Origin: Agreia bicolorata
GTDB taxonomy: Bacteria > Actinomycetota > Actinomycetes > Actinomycetales > Microbacteriaceae
Direction of reading: 5' to 3'
Assembly (NCBI RefSeq): GCF_000938265.1
Contig: NZ_JYFC01000001.1
Location: 620,001-684,000 of the forward strand
Length of the DNA: 64,000 nt
This document shows, in pieces, positions 27,334-35,506 of the stretch (within the stretch, counting starts at the first letter, position 1; each line of letters opens with the position of its first letter). Position numbers and translations under genes: made by a program. The notes under the pieces are model-generated. The model saw nothing but the letters and a program-made list of their open reading frames with translations. It was not told the origin of the DNA and ran no database searches.

Positions 27334-28983
27334 CTAGAAAACCTGGCGGCCCCGCACCCAGGTCTCGCGGGTGCGGGTCTCGGAGATGAGTTCGGCGGGC
27401 GAGGCGAAGGGGTCACGGTCGACGACAACCAGGTCAGCGTCGAATCCCTCGGCTACGCGTCCGCCGACGTCGTGGCCATTGATGCGCGCTGACCCCGACG
27501 TGTACGACGCGAGTGCCTGCTCGAGGGTGAGCGCCTGGGCGGGATAGAAGGCCTGGGGCGTGTAGTCGGCGTCGTCGGGCGGAAGCGTGCGGTTGACCGC
27601 GACGTGCAGGGCTGCCCAGGGATCGGGCGTCGTCACGGGCCAGTCGCTGCCGGATGCGAGGTGTGCACCCGCATCCGCCAGATCGGCGAACGGATACTGC
27701 CACGCCGCACGCTCGTCTCCGAGCACCGGCAGATTGAGCTCGACCATCTGCGGCTCGAAGCTCGCCCACAGCGTCTGCAGGTTCGCGGTGATGTCGAACT
27801 CGGCGAAGCGAGGGATGTCATGCGGATGAACCACCTGCACGTGGGCGATGTGGTGCCGGTTGACGCTCGGCCCGTTGCGCCTGCGCGCCTCGGCGAACGC
27901 ATCCAGAGCCTCACGCACGGCGCGATCGCCAATAGCGTGGAAGTGAACCTGGAAGGCGAGCGCGTCGAGTGCAGCGACATAGTCGCCGAGCACAGCAGGG
28001 TCGACGAACGACAGCCCCGACCCGAGCCCGTCTGCGCCGCATCGGCATCCGGCCGGCACGACATACGGGTCGATCATGGCTGCCGTCTGGTTCTCGGGAA
28101 TGCCGTCCTGCATGATCTTGATGCTTGACGCCGTGAAACGTTCGTGCGCGAGCTGATCGCGTCGCGCGACGAGCTCGGCAATCTGTTCGGCGCCTCTGTT
28201 GCGATCCCACCAGAGCGCCGCCACGACGCGGGCGGTGAGGTCTCCGTTCTTCGCGGCGCGCAGGTACACGTCGCCGGTGTCGCTGTGGTTGCCGTAGTCG
28301 CCCACGATGGCGTCCTGCCAGCCGGTGACACCGACCGAGTGCAGGTAGTGCTGGGCCGTCAGAAGAGCCGAATAGTTGTCCTCGTCCGTGTCCTCGGGCA
28401 CAAAACGGGAGACGAGGAGCCTGGCACCCTCCTGCAATACGCCGCTCGGAGATCCGTCGGCGTGCCGCTCGATGCGGCCGTCCGCCGGATCGGGCGTGTT
28501 CCTGTCGATTGCGGCGAGCTCGAGCGCCCGGGTCGACACCCAGGCGGCGTGGTGATCGCGGCTCGCAAGGAACACCGGTCGTGCGCCCACTACGGTGTCG
28601 AGGTCGGATGCCTGCGGCACGTCCCCGGGGAACGCCGCGAGCTGCCATCCCCCGCCCAGAATCCAGGGCAGGTCGGGATTGGCCTCGGCGTAGGAGCGGA
28701 TGATGGAGAGATATTCGTCTCGCGTCGACGCCGGCGACAGATCACAGCGCATCCGTTCGAGTCCACCCTCGATGGGGTGGACGTGGGCGTCGGTGAAGCC
28801 CGGCAGAAGGAGGCCTCCTTCGAGATCAACCGTTCGGGTGCCAGCGCCGATCAGGGCGTCGATATCTGACGCCACTCCGACAATGCTGTTACCCGAGACG
28901 GCCACTCGTGTCGATGCGGGAAGCAACCGCCTGCCGTCGAACACCGAGCCGTTCTCGAAGACAATGTCTGCCTGTGCTGTCAC
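27334..28983 (-). CDS. YtcJ-like amidohydrolase (Amidohydro_3)
   Basis: About 549 residues. A metal-dependent amidohydrolase of the YtcJ group. An N-terminal beta segment (ADIVFENGSVFDG) is followed by the metal-site HxH in LPGFTDAHVHPIEGG. A further motif is IMQDGIPENQTAAMIDPY, the barrel histidines are in FQVHFHAIGDRAV and HHIAHVQVVHPHD, and the closing motif is SGSDWPVTTPDPWAALHVAV. Such enzymes hydrolyse amide or carbamate bonds. The GTG at 28983 has GGAGG upstream. It is 50 bases ahead of the binding-protein gene, so the enzyme and the importer probably act on the same compound. Confidence 0.88.
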   Translation of the reverse strand: MTAQADIVFENGSVFDGRRLLPASTRVAVSGNSIVGVASDIDALIGAGTRTVDLEGGLLLPGFTDAHVHPIEGGLERMRCDLSPASTRDEYLSIIRSYAEANPDLPWILGGGWQLAAFPGDVPQASDLDTVVGARPVFLASRDHHAAWVSTRALELAAIDRNTPDPADGRIERHADGSPSGVLQEGARLLVSRFVPEDTDEDNYSALLTAQHYLHSVGVTGWQDAIVGDYGNHSDTGDVYLRAAKNGDLTARVVAALWWDRNRGAEQIAELVARRDQLAHERFTASSIKIMQDGIPENQTAAMIDPYVVPAGCRCGADGLGSGLSFVDPAVLGDYVAALDALAFQVHFHAIGDRAVREALDAFAEARRRNGPSVNRHHIAHVQVVHPHDIPRFAEFDITANLQTLWASFEPQMVELNLPVLGDERAAWQYPFADLADAGAHLASGSDWPVTTPDPWAALHVAVNRTLPPDDADYTPQAFYPAQALTLEQALASYTSGSARINGHDVGGRVAEGFDADLVVVDRDPFASPAELISETRTRETWVRGRQVF

Positions 28984-29103
28984 TTGTGGAGCCCTCCGAT
29001 ATCCAGAGCATAACTCACTCATAGCGACGGAATCAGTGCCGTAATGAAGTGTTTACAACCTGTATCCGCAGGCTGCGCAACCGAGTGAGAGACTAGACGA
29101 CAC

Positions 29104-29472
29104 ATGTCCTCCTACTCAGACGAACCAGAGCTCTCCGGCTACGTTCCACACGGCGAACGGCCTCTGCGTAGCGTGCGCATGCGCCGCGCGATGCGCATCG
29201 TCGTGATCGTCGGACTCATCTGCCTCGTGCTGCCCGGAATTCTCACGACGGCGAGCTTCAGCCATGCCACAGCGGAGCGCGCGTGCGCGATCATCGCCCC
29301 GTACCAAGACCCCTCGACGCAGGGATCGTCGGCTCACTTCGAGTTATTCGGAAAGGGCGGCCTCGGCTGGCAGTGCTACACGGTCGGCGCGTACGGCGGC
29401 GACCGCAACGTCGCACCGCTCGGCCTGTTTCCCTCGATTCCCACCCGGCCTGAGCCAGGGCAGCCGACCTAG
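29104..29472 (+). CDS. Small single-TM protein, unknown
   Basis: A 122-residue protein with a hydrophilic N-terminus (1-28) and one transmembrane or signal-anchor helix (about 29-52, IVVIVGLICLVLPGILTTASF). The extracytoplasmic part has two cysteines (RACAII and WQCYTV) that could pair. I know of no function. Its TAG stop overlaps the stop of the mycoredoxin gene on the other strand by two bases. Confidence 0.6.
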   Translation: MSSYSDEPELSGYVPHGERPLRSVRMRRAMRIVVIVGLICLVLPGILTTASFSHATAERACAIIAPYQDPSTQGSSAHFELFGKGGLGWQCYTVGAYGGDRNVAPLGLFPSIPTRPEPGQPT

Positions 29473-29723
29473 CCCAGCCGCGTGACGACCTCGTGAGCGG
29501 AGGGGTTGGTCGCGCTTGTACCGTCGGGGAAGATCACCGTCGGAACCGTCTGATTTCCGCCGTTCAGCGACGCCACCAACTCGGCGGTTCCGTCGACCTC
29601 TTCGATATTGACCTCGGTATAGCCGATGCCCTGCTTGTCGAGCTGGCTTTTGAGCCGTGAGCAGTAGCCGCACCAGGTCGTGGAGAACATGGTGATGGTG
29701 CCGGCTTCGGGAATGTAGTCCAT
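29469..29723 (-). CDS. Mycoredoxin (glutaredoxin-like protein)
   Basis: An 84-residue thioredoxin-fold protein with redox motif CGYC (18-21) after MFSTTW, cis-proline motif QTVPTVIFPDG and C-terminal helix NPSAHEVVTRLG. This is the actinobacterial mycoredoxin-1 type, which reduces mixed disulfides with mycothiol. Length is normal for the family. It is the downstream neighbour of prs on the same strand but separated by 27 bases; co-transcription with prs is unclear. Confidence 0.9.
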   Translation of the reverse strand: MDYIPEAGTITMFSTTWCGYCSRLKSQLDKQGIGYTEVNIEEVDGTAELVASLNGGNQTVPTVIFPDGTSATNPSAHEVVTRLG

Positions 29724-29750
29724 GCCTACGAGCCTACGCTCGAAAAACGA

Positions 29751-30728
29751 TCAGGCATCCCCGTCGAACATGCTCGTCACAGAGCCGTCTTCGAAGACCT
29801 CGTGGATGGCGCGCGCGATCAGCGGAGCGATCGGCAGGATCGTGAGCTTGTCGAATCGCTTCTCGACCGGCAGCGGAAGAGTGTCTGTGACCACGACGGA
29901 GTCGATGAAGTCGGACTGCAGGATCTCGGTGGCCGGGTCGGAGAACACAGCGTGGGTCGCCGCGACGACGACGCTCAAAGCACCCGCCTTCTTCAGCGCT
30001 TCAGATGCAGCCACAATGGTTCGACCGGTATCGATCAGGTCATCGACGAGCAGGCAGACCCGGCCGCTGACGTCACCCACGATCTCGTGCACGGAGACCT
30101 GGTTGGGAACGAGCGGGTCGCGACGCTTGTGGATGATCGCCAGTGGCACTCCGAGCTTGTCGCTCCAGATGTCGGCGACACGCACGCGACCCATGTCGGG
30201 CGACACCACGGTGAGCATCGAGGGGTCGAGCTCGGTGCGCATGTGGGCGAGAAGCACGGGCATTGCGAAAAGATGGTCGACGGGCCCGTCGAAGAATCCT
30301 TGGATCTGCGCGGCGTGCAGATCGACCGACATGATGCGGTCGGCGCCGGCTGCCTTGAAGAGATCGGCGACAAGGCGGGCCGAGATCGGCTCGCGCCCGC
30401 GGCCCTTCTTGTCTTGGCGCGCGTAGGGATAGAACGGAGCGACGACGGTGATGCGCTTGGCCGACGCGCGCTTCAGTGCATCGACCATGATGAGCTGCTC
30501 CATGAGCCACTCATTGATCGGCGCCGTGTGCGACTGGATGACGAAGACGTCCGCACCGCGCACGCTGTCGTCGTAGCGCACGTAGAGCTCACCGTTGGCG
30601 AATGTACGCGCATCGGTGGGGAGCAGGTCGGTTCCGAGCGCCGCAGCGACGTCGATGGCCAGCTGCGGGTGTGCACGACCGGATGCAACCAGAAGGCGCT
30701 TCTCCCCGGTGGAGGTGATGTCCGACAA
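29751..30728 (-). CDS. prs: Ribose-phosphate pyrophosphokinase
   Basis: About 325 residues. Makes PRPP from ribose 5-phosphate and ATP, feeding purine, pyrimidine, His and Trp synthesis. Motifs: LLVASGRAHPQLA at the N-terminus, FYPYARQDKKGRGREPISARL (flexible loop), VDLHAAQIQGFF, and the PRPP-binding loop LLVDDLIDTGRT. The TTG at 30728 is chosen because GGAG lies six bases upstream and gives the standard length; an in-frame GTG at 30740 has no ribosome site. The start lies just inside the glmU stop region, so the two are coupled. Confidence 0.95.
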   Translation of the reverse strand: MSDITSTGEKRLLVASGRAHPQLAIDVAAALGTDLLPTDARTFANGELYVRYDDSVRGADVFVIQSHTAPINEWLMEQLIMVDALKRASAKRITVVAPFYPYARQDKKGRGREPISARLVADLFKAAGADRIMSVDLHAAQIQGFFDGPVDHLFAMPVLLAHMRTELDPSMLTVVSPDMGRVRVADIWSDKLGVPLAIIHKRRDPLVPNQVSVHEIVGDVSGRVCLLVDDLIDTGRTIVAASEALKKAGALSVVVAATHAVFSDPATEILQSDFIDSVVVTDTLPLPVEKRFDKLTILPIAPLIARAIHEVFEDGSVTSMFDGDA

Positions 30729-30729
30729 A

Positions 30730-32187
30730 TTAGTCTCCACTCTGTTCTGATGCACTCTTCGGTTCTGATGCACTCTGGTCGGCAGCGATCGCCGCGGCGG
30801 TTCCCGGTCGATTGGTGGCGACCCACCCCTCGAGGTTGCGCTGCGGAGCAACGTTGATGGCCAAGGCTCCGGCGGGCACGTCCTTGCGAACGACCGTTCC
30901 GGCACCCGTGTAGGCTCCGTCGCCAATTCTAACGGGGGCGACGAACACGTTGTGCGATCCCGTGCGCACATGCGAACCGACGATCGTCTTGTTCTTGTTG
31001 ACACCGTCATAGTTGGCCGTGATGGTTCCGGCGCCGACATTGGATGCAACCCCGACCGTGGTGTCGCCTATGTACGAGAGGTGCGGAACCTTGCTGCCGG
31101 CACCGATCGTGGAGTTCTTCGTCTCGACGAACGTGCCGATCTTGCCGCCGGCCTCGAGGATCGAGTTCGGGCGCAGATAAGCGAAGGGGCCGACGCTGGC
31201 ACCGGCACCGATGACCGACAGGGTCGCATCCGTTCGTTTGACCACGGCACCCTCGCCGATTTCACAGTCGACGAGCGTCGTATCGGGGCCGATGACGGCG
31301 CCGGTCGCGATCACCGTAGCCCCACGGATCTGCGAGCCGGGGAGGATCTCGACGTCGTTGGCGATGGTCGCCTTGAGATCGATCCAGGTGGTGGCCGGGT
31401 CTTGCACCGTGACGCCCGCGAGCTGCCATCCGCGCACGATAAGTGCGTTGAGTTTGGCCGCCGCGACGCTCAGCTGGGCGCGGTCGTTGATTCCCTCGAC
31501 CAGCCAGGGTTCCGAGACCGGAACCGCTGCGACCTCAGAACCTGCCGCTCGAAGCAGACCCACCACGTCGGTGAGGTATTTCTCTCCCTGGGAGTTCTGC
31601 GTGTCGAGCGAGGCGAGCGTGTCGCGCAGCTCGGAGAGCCCGAACAGGTAGACGCCCGCGTTGATCTCGGCGATCGCGAGTTCGGACTCCGATGCATCGC
31701 GGTGCTCGACGATGCGCTCGAGGCGGCCGTCGCCGTCGCGCACGATGCGTCCGTAGCCGGTGGCGTCGTCGAGAAAGGCGGAGAGAAGGGTGGCCGAGGA
31801 TGCGCCTGCCCGGTGCGATTCGATCAGCGCGGTGAGTGTGGCCGCATCGAGCAGGGGCACGTCGCCGTTGACGACGAGCACCTCGCCGGTGAAGTCGGAA
31901 GGCAGCGCCGCGACGGCCTGCTCGACCGCGCGGCCGGTTCCCGGAATCTCGTCTTGATCGACGATCATGCCTCCGGGCAGCTGCTCGTCGATGACCTCGG
32001 CGAGCTGGTCGCGTTCGTGACGTACGACGGCGACCGTGTACGCGGCATCCATCTCACGCGCCGTCGCGAGCACGTGGCTCACGATCGGGATGCCCGCGAG
32101 CGTGTGCAGCAGCTTGGGAGTGGCGGACTTCATTCGCGTGCCCTGGCCTGCCGCCAGGATCACGATGGCCAGGTGGGAATCGGTCAA
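30730..32187 (-). CDS. glmU: Bifunctional GlmU (GlcN-1-P acetyltransferase/uridylyltransferase)
   Basis: A 485-residue enzyme making UDP-GlcNAc for the cell wall. The N-terminal pyrophosphorylase domain starts AIVILAAGQGTRMKSATPKLLH. The C-terminal left-handed beta helix carries repeated hexapeptides (IRGATVIATGAVIGPDTTL) and the acetyl-CoA site GVNKNKTIVGSHVRTGSHN. The start codon is TTG (32187), with GGAG very close upstream. The extreme C-terminus contains an 18-base tandem duplication giving SASE twice. Confidence 0.96.
   Translation of the reverse strand: MTDSHLAIVILAAGQGTRMKSATPKLLHTLAGIPIVSHVLATAREMDAAYTVAVVRHERDQLAEVIDEQLPGGMIVDQDEIPGTGRAVEQAVAALPSDFTGEVLVVNGDVPLLDAATLTALIESHRAGASSATLLSAFLDDATGYGRIVRDGDGRLERIVEHRDASESELAIAEINAGVYLFGLSELRDTLASLDTQNSQGEKYLTDVVGLLRAAGSEVAAVPVSEPWLVEGINDRAQLSVAAAKLNALIVRGWQLAGVTVQDPATTWIDLKATIANDVEILPGSQIRGATVIATGAVIGPDTTLVDCEIGEGAVVKRTDATLSVIGAGASVGPFAYLRPNSILEAGGKIGTFVETKNSTIGAGSKVPHLSYIGDTTVGVASNVGAGTITANYDGVNKNKTIVGSHVRTGSHNVFVAPVRIGDGAYTGAGTVVRKDVPAGALAINVAPQRNLEGWVATNRPGTAAAIAADQSASEPKSASEQSGD
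30744..30776. repeat. Short tandem repeat in glmU 3' end
   Basis: GTTCTGATGCACTCT occurs twice with an 18-base period, in frame, inside the poorly conserved GlmU tail. Confidence 0.7.
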
Positions 32188-32319
32188 TGCTCTGCTCCGG
32201 TTTCTGGCTGCGGCACGGCGTCCATCGTCGACCGCGGTGCGGTTTGCGTCGCCTCAACGATACCGGCAGCGGGCTCGCCGATGCTGCACGCGAGCGGTGC
32301 ACCTGCAGCCTGCGCACGG

Positions 32320-32325
32320 CATACT
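32320..32325 (+). promoter_or_regulatory. -10 hexamer, probable leaderless start
   Basis: CATACT ends six bases before the ATG at 32332, without a Shine-Dalgarno sequence between. Confidence 0.4.
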
Positions 32326-32331
32326 TGCGCT

Positions 32332-33141
32332 ATGACGCGAGGATGGGGGCCATTGGCCATGACGCTCGGCGTGCTACTTCTGGCCGGATGCTCGGCAGAC
32401 GCGGGCACACCTACGCCGAGCCCGTCGGCGAGCGGGTCGCAAGACGGCGCGGCCACTGACAACACCCGGCCCGTGCTCGCCCCCGGCACCACCGCCGCGA
32501 CCGGCGCTTTCGTCGACACCGGCGCCGTCACGGGTGCCGTCACGGGCTCGGTCGCCCTACGGGTGAACGACACGGGAGTCTTCGAACTCGTCGTCAACGA
32601 TCTCGTCGTGAGCGACGGCACCGCCGTGCAGTTCACCCTCACGGCCGATGCGCTACAGCCCGATGAACAGTGCCTCGATTCCGATTGGCGATTCGGTCTC
32701 GGGCAGGCGGATGCGGGCCACGATCCCGCCGCCGAACTGGTCTTCCCGATCGGCGGCAGCGACGGCATCGGCCAGGGCGACCTCTCGTTCATCCGAGAAG
32801 TGGTCGTGACCCGCGCTGCCGCCGGCGGAGCCCCAGACAAGGCCTGCCCCATTCCGATCGTCTCGCATGCCCCGCTGGCATGGAATACCCCCGACATGCG
32901 ACCGGGGCTCGACGTGGTCGATGAGGGACCGGCGACCGGAGCCATGGGCGTCGTGACTCTCGACGGCGGCGATCCGCTCTCGTACACCGTCGCCCAGGGA
33001 GACACCCTCGCGGCCGTGGCTGAACGCTTCGGCATCGCTCTCGACGACCTCTTCTACCTCAATCCGAGGCGGTCGCCGAACCCCGAGGACGCGCACGCAT
33101 TCACGGGCGAGGTACTCAACCTGTCGCGCTCTAACCGCTGA
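32332..33141 (+). CDS. LysM-domain lipoprotein
   Basis: A 269-residue secreted lipoprotein: signal peptide with lipobox LLAGC (Cys20), then a Ser/Thr/Pro-rich linker. A middle domain of unknown type (about 70-205, with Cys in EQCLDSD and KACPIP) follows. The C-terminal LysM module (SYTVAQGDTLAAVAERFGIALDDLFYLNP.., about the last 50 residues) should bind peptidoglycan. The upstream part of the long open frame overlaps glmU and is rejected; the ATG is set by the lipobox. A hairpin terminator follows. Confidence 0.85.
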   Translation: MTRGWGPLAMTLGVLLLAGCSADAGTPTPSPSASGSQDGAATDNTRPVLAPGTTAATGAFVDTGAVTGAVTGSVALRVNDTGVFELVVNDLVVSDGTAVQFTLTADALQPDEQCLDSDWRFGLGQADAGHDPAAELVFPIGGSDGIGQGDLSFIREVVVTRAAAGGAPDKACPIPIVSHAPLAWNTPDMRPGLDVVDEGPATGAMGVVTLDGGDPLSYTVAQGDTLAAVAERFGIALDDLFYLNPRRSPNPEDAHAFTGEVLNLSRSNR

Positions 33142-33169
33142 CGTCGGCCGGCATTCACCCGGTGCTCGG

Positions 33170-33210
33170 ACGCTCCGGGGGCGGGCGGGGCGCGCGAAAG
33201 CCCGGAGCGT
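33170..33210 (+). terminator. Hairpin after LysM lipoprotein
   Basis: Perfect 10-bp inverted repeat ACGCTCCGGG / CCCGGAGCGT with a 21-base loop, 29 bases past the stop. Confidence 0.5.
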
Positions 33211-33258
33211 GCCCGTGCGAGCATTCCGAAAGGGCTCCGGGGCGATCTCGATGTGCGA

Positions 33259-33337
33259 TGCTCGTTCCTCGCGCCGCTGCTCGATCGGCGCGCATTCCTG
33301 AGTTGGTCGTGTGGGTCGCCCTTCGACAGGCTCAGGG
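33259..33337. repeat. Dispersed repeat, copy A (left of HNH gene)
   Basis: Two modules: TGCTCGTTCCTCGCG..GCTCGATCGGCGC (33259-33291) and CCCTTCGACAGGCTCAGGG (33319-33337). Both recur at 34813-34893, and the second again at 36360. Confidence 0.75.
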
Positions 33338-33380
33338 GGGGCCGCTTGCGGTCGTATCGAGACCCCGGGTGTCGTGGTGG

Positions 33381-34682
33381 TTAGAAGGGGCAGTCGGCGA
33401 GGTCCTCCTCCATTGTCGTCGCGGCTACGGCTGCTGCTGCCTTCATGAGGGCTTGGGGTGCGGCTTGCATGCGTCCTTCGGGCCGGATCGTGTAGACGTG
33501 TCCGGCGGGTGAGGTCGCTGTGAGGGTGTCGTCTCCGTTCTGAACGAACTCCCACCTGGTGTGGTGCTTCACCCGGTGGTGACCCGCGCTCAGGGGTGCC
33601 AGGTTTTCTGGGATGGTGTCTCCGCCGTAGGCGTGGTCTTCGGTGTGGTCCATGTCTGCCTGCTCCGCGGGGACCGTGCAGCCCGGGAACACGCATTCCG
33701 GGTGCACCAGCCTGGCATGGTCGATCATCGCTGCCGTGGGGCGGTAGTCCCTGGGGTCGGTGTTGAGGATGCGTCCCGTGATGGGGTCGGTGAGGATGCG
33801 CCGCCACGATGTGGCGTCGGCGGTGAGTTGGGCGGCGGTGGCGGGGTCGATGGGGCCGTAGCCGCGGAGGATCGCCGCCTCTTCACCCACACCCAGCAAC
33901 GTCATCGCGGGAACCATGACGTGCACCCTGCCGCGAATACCCCGGGTGGCGCCGGGGATGGATGGTTCCCCGTTGAGGAGCAGGTCGGTGAGGACGTCGA
34001 CCTTGAGGTGTCCCATGCTCCGCGGGTCACCTGCAGTCTTGAGTCCGGCGGCGAGGCGGACGGCGCGGTCTGCGATGGCGTGGATCTCCGGTGCCGGGGC
34101 GAACAGGGTGAGGGAGGCCATGCCATCCGCTGCCGGATCGACATAGATGCGCCGCGTCGCGGCAGCTTTCTCTGCTCGTTCCACGGCAGTGGATGGTTGG
34201 GCGAGCTCGACCTCTTGACGGGCCTTCTTCTCCAGTTGTCGAGGATTCACCTCAACAGCCAGGGAAGCGAGCCTCGTGTCGTACGTAGCCAGGGCGTCAC
34301 CCTCGAGGCCTTCGGCATGCTTCACGATGACCTCGGCGTGCTCCCACGACAGTCGCCCCGAGGAAACCGCGGCCAGAGTCGCGGGAAGCCGGTCGACGAG
34401 GGCGGTGCTGGTATCGACCAAGGTGGCGGTGCGGTGTTCGGTGCGGCGAGTCAGGAGCGCGAGTTCGGTGACGAGCTCGATCCTCTCGACCCGGGCCGAT
34501 GACCACACGGGCCCGGCGGTGGACATGTCGACCGGGGCTTGCCGGTGGAGGCGGCGGGCAGCCTCGGTGACGCGTCTGGCCCTGACCGCAGACAGGCGGG
34601 CTATCTGCGTGTCAAGGGCGGCGACCTGATCGAGTGCGACCGTGTACGGGTCAGGCTCGAGGAGCGGGATGGTGTTTGACAT
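33381..34682 (-). CDS. DUF222-HNH endonuclease (13E12-type)
   Basis: A 433-residue protein with an N-terminal helical DUF222 domain (about 10-310) and a C-terminal HNH nuclease: C-V-F-P-G-C-T (zinc or structural Cys), DMDHTEDHAYGGDT and NLAPLSAGHHRVKHH. Family members are multi-copy in Microbacteriaceae, and in Mycobacterium tuberculosis they lie inside REP13E12 repeated elements. Here the gene is flanked on both sides by the same short repeats. The ATG at 34682 is preferred; a TTG four codons upstream is also open. The natural function is unknown; a mobile or selfish role is an inference. Confidence 0.88.
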   Translation of the reverse strand: MSNTIPLLEPDPYTVALDQVAALDTQIARLSAVRARRVTEAARRLHRQAPVDMSTAGPVWSSARVERIELVTELALLTRRTEHRTATLVDTSTALVDRLPATLAAVSSGRLSWEHAEVIVKHAEGLEGDALATYDTRLASLAVEVNPRQLEKKARQEVELAQPSTAVERAEKAAATRRIYVDPAADGMASLTLFAPAPEIHAIADRAVRLAAGLKTAGDPRSMGHLKVDVLTDLLLNGEPSIPGATRGIRGRVHVMVPAMTLLGVGEEAAILRGYGPIDPATAAQLTADATSWRRILTDPITGRILNTDPRDYRPTAAMIDHARLVHPECVFPGCTVPAEQADMDHTEDHAYGGDTIPENLAPLSAGHHRVKHHTRWEFVQNGDDTLTATSPAGHVYTIRPEGRMQAAPQALMKAAAAVAATTMEEDLADCPF

Positions 34683-34812
34683 ACGAGAAGTCAAACAGTG
34701 ACCACCGACATTGACTCCGAGTTAGCATTCAATACTTGATCAGGCAAAACGGCTGTGGATAAGTGGGGGAACTATGGCACTGTGGAGGAGTGGATGTGGC
34801 CTCGTCGGCGAG

Positions 34813-34921
34813 CCCCTCGACAGGCTCAGGGAACGAGGGAACGGGGTCTCGATACGCGGTGCTCGTTCCTCGCGACCGCTACTCGATCGGCGCAGTCTCG
34901 CGACCGCCACTCGACCAGCGC
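34813..34921. repeat. Dispersed repeat, copy B (right of HNH gene)
   Basis: Contains the same two modules as copy A in swapped order: CCCCTCGACAGGCTCAGGG (34813-34831) and TGCTCGTTCCTCGCGACCGC..GATCGGCGC (34860-34893), then a partial second copy of the latter to 34921. Confidence 0.75.
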
Positions 34922-34943
34922 GGGTGGCGCCGGGCAACTCGCG

Positions 34944-35465
34944 TCAGCAGCCGCCGCCGATCTGCTCGGAGTCGAGAGGCCAGCGAATATCGAGCACATC
35001 GCCAGGCTGCACCTCGAGGTAGTCCGAGCAACGGAAGTTCACCCTGACCACGTCATCGACCTGCAGGTTGAACCGTGACGCGATGGCCAGCACCTGATCT
35101 TGGTTGGCCACCGTGTACGTGTACTCGTAGTCGCTGACAGGCACCGCAGTGCCCGTGGCGAACGGCTGCGATCCCGAGTCGCTGACCAAGGGCGTCGTAG
35201 CTGTGTTGCCGCCGTCGGTCTGCCCGCCCATGGCGTTCGGTGGAACCGGCGGCGCCGGCGGCTCCGGTGAGGGCGCAGGTTCCGGCTCGGCGACAGGAGT
35301 CGGCGTGGGAGTCGGCGCAGGCGTCGGCGTCACCGTGACGGCGGGAGCGCTCTGAGTGACCGTAACGGTCGGCGCAGGAGCCGGTGCGGGAACGCAGGCC
35401 GTGAGGCCCAGCACCACCGTGAGAGAAAGAAGAGCGAATCGCGGTCGGCGCGAGGCGTGGGTCAT
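34944..35465 (-). CDS. LysM-domain lipoprotein
   Basis: A 173-residue lipoprotein. The signal peptide ends LGLTAC (lipid Cys24). A long Pro/Thr/Val/Glu linker (about 25-90) looks disordered and could span the cell wall. A C-terminal LysM-like module follows (YTYTVANQDQVLAIASRFNLQVDDVVRVN..LEVQPGDVLDI, about 113-165), with Cys pairs that may form a disulfide. The ATG at 35465 is chosen because the signal peptide starts there. It is convergent with the other LysM lipoprotein across the HNH gene. Confidence 0.82.
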   Translation of the reverse strand: MTHASRRPRFALLSLTVVLGLTACVPAPAPAPTVTVTQSAPAVTVTPTPAPTPTPTPVAEPEPAPSPEPPAPPVPPNAMGGQTDGGNTATTPLVSDSGSQPFATGTAVPVSDYEYTYTVANQDQVLAIASRFNLQVDDVVRVNFRCSDYLEVQPGDVLDIRWPLDSEQIGGGC

Positions 35466-35506
35466 GAGTTCATTCTGCACGCCGCTGTGCCGATCGTCAC
35501 GCACTG

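Noticed and set aside
32188-32331. Possible tRNA upstream of glmU
   Set aside because: I looked for a cloverleaf and a GGTTCRA T-loop in this 144-base gap and found none.
34754-34762. Perfect DnaA box (TGTGGATAA, complement of TTATCCACA)
   Set aside because: A single copy without an AT-rich element, dnaA or dnaN; expected by chance at this window size, so not an origin.
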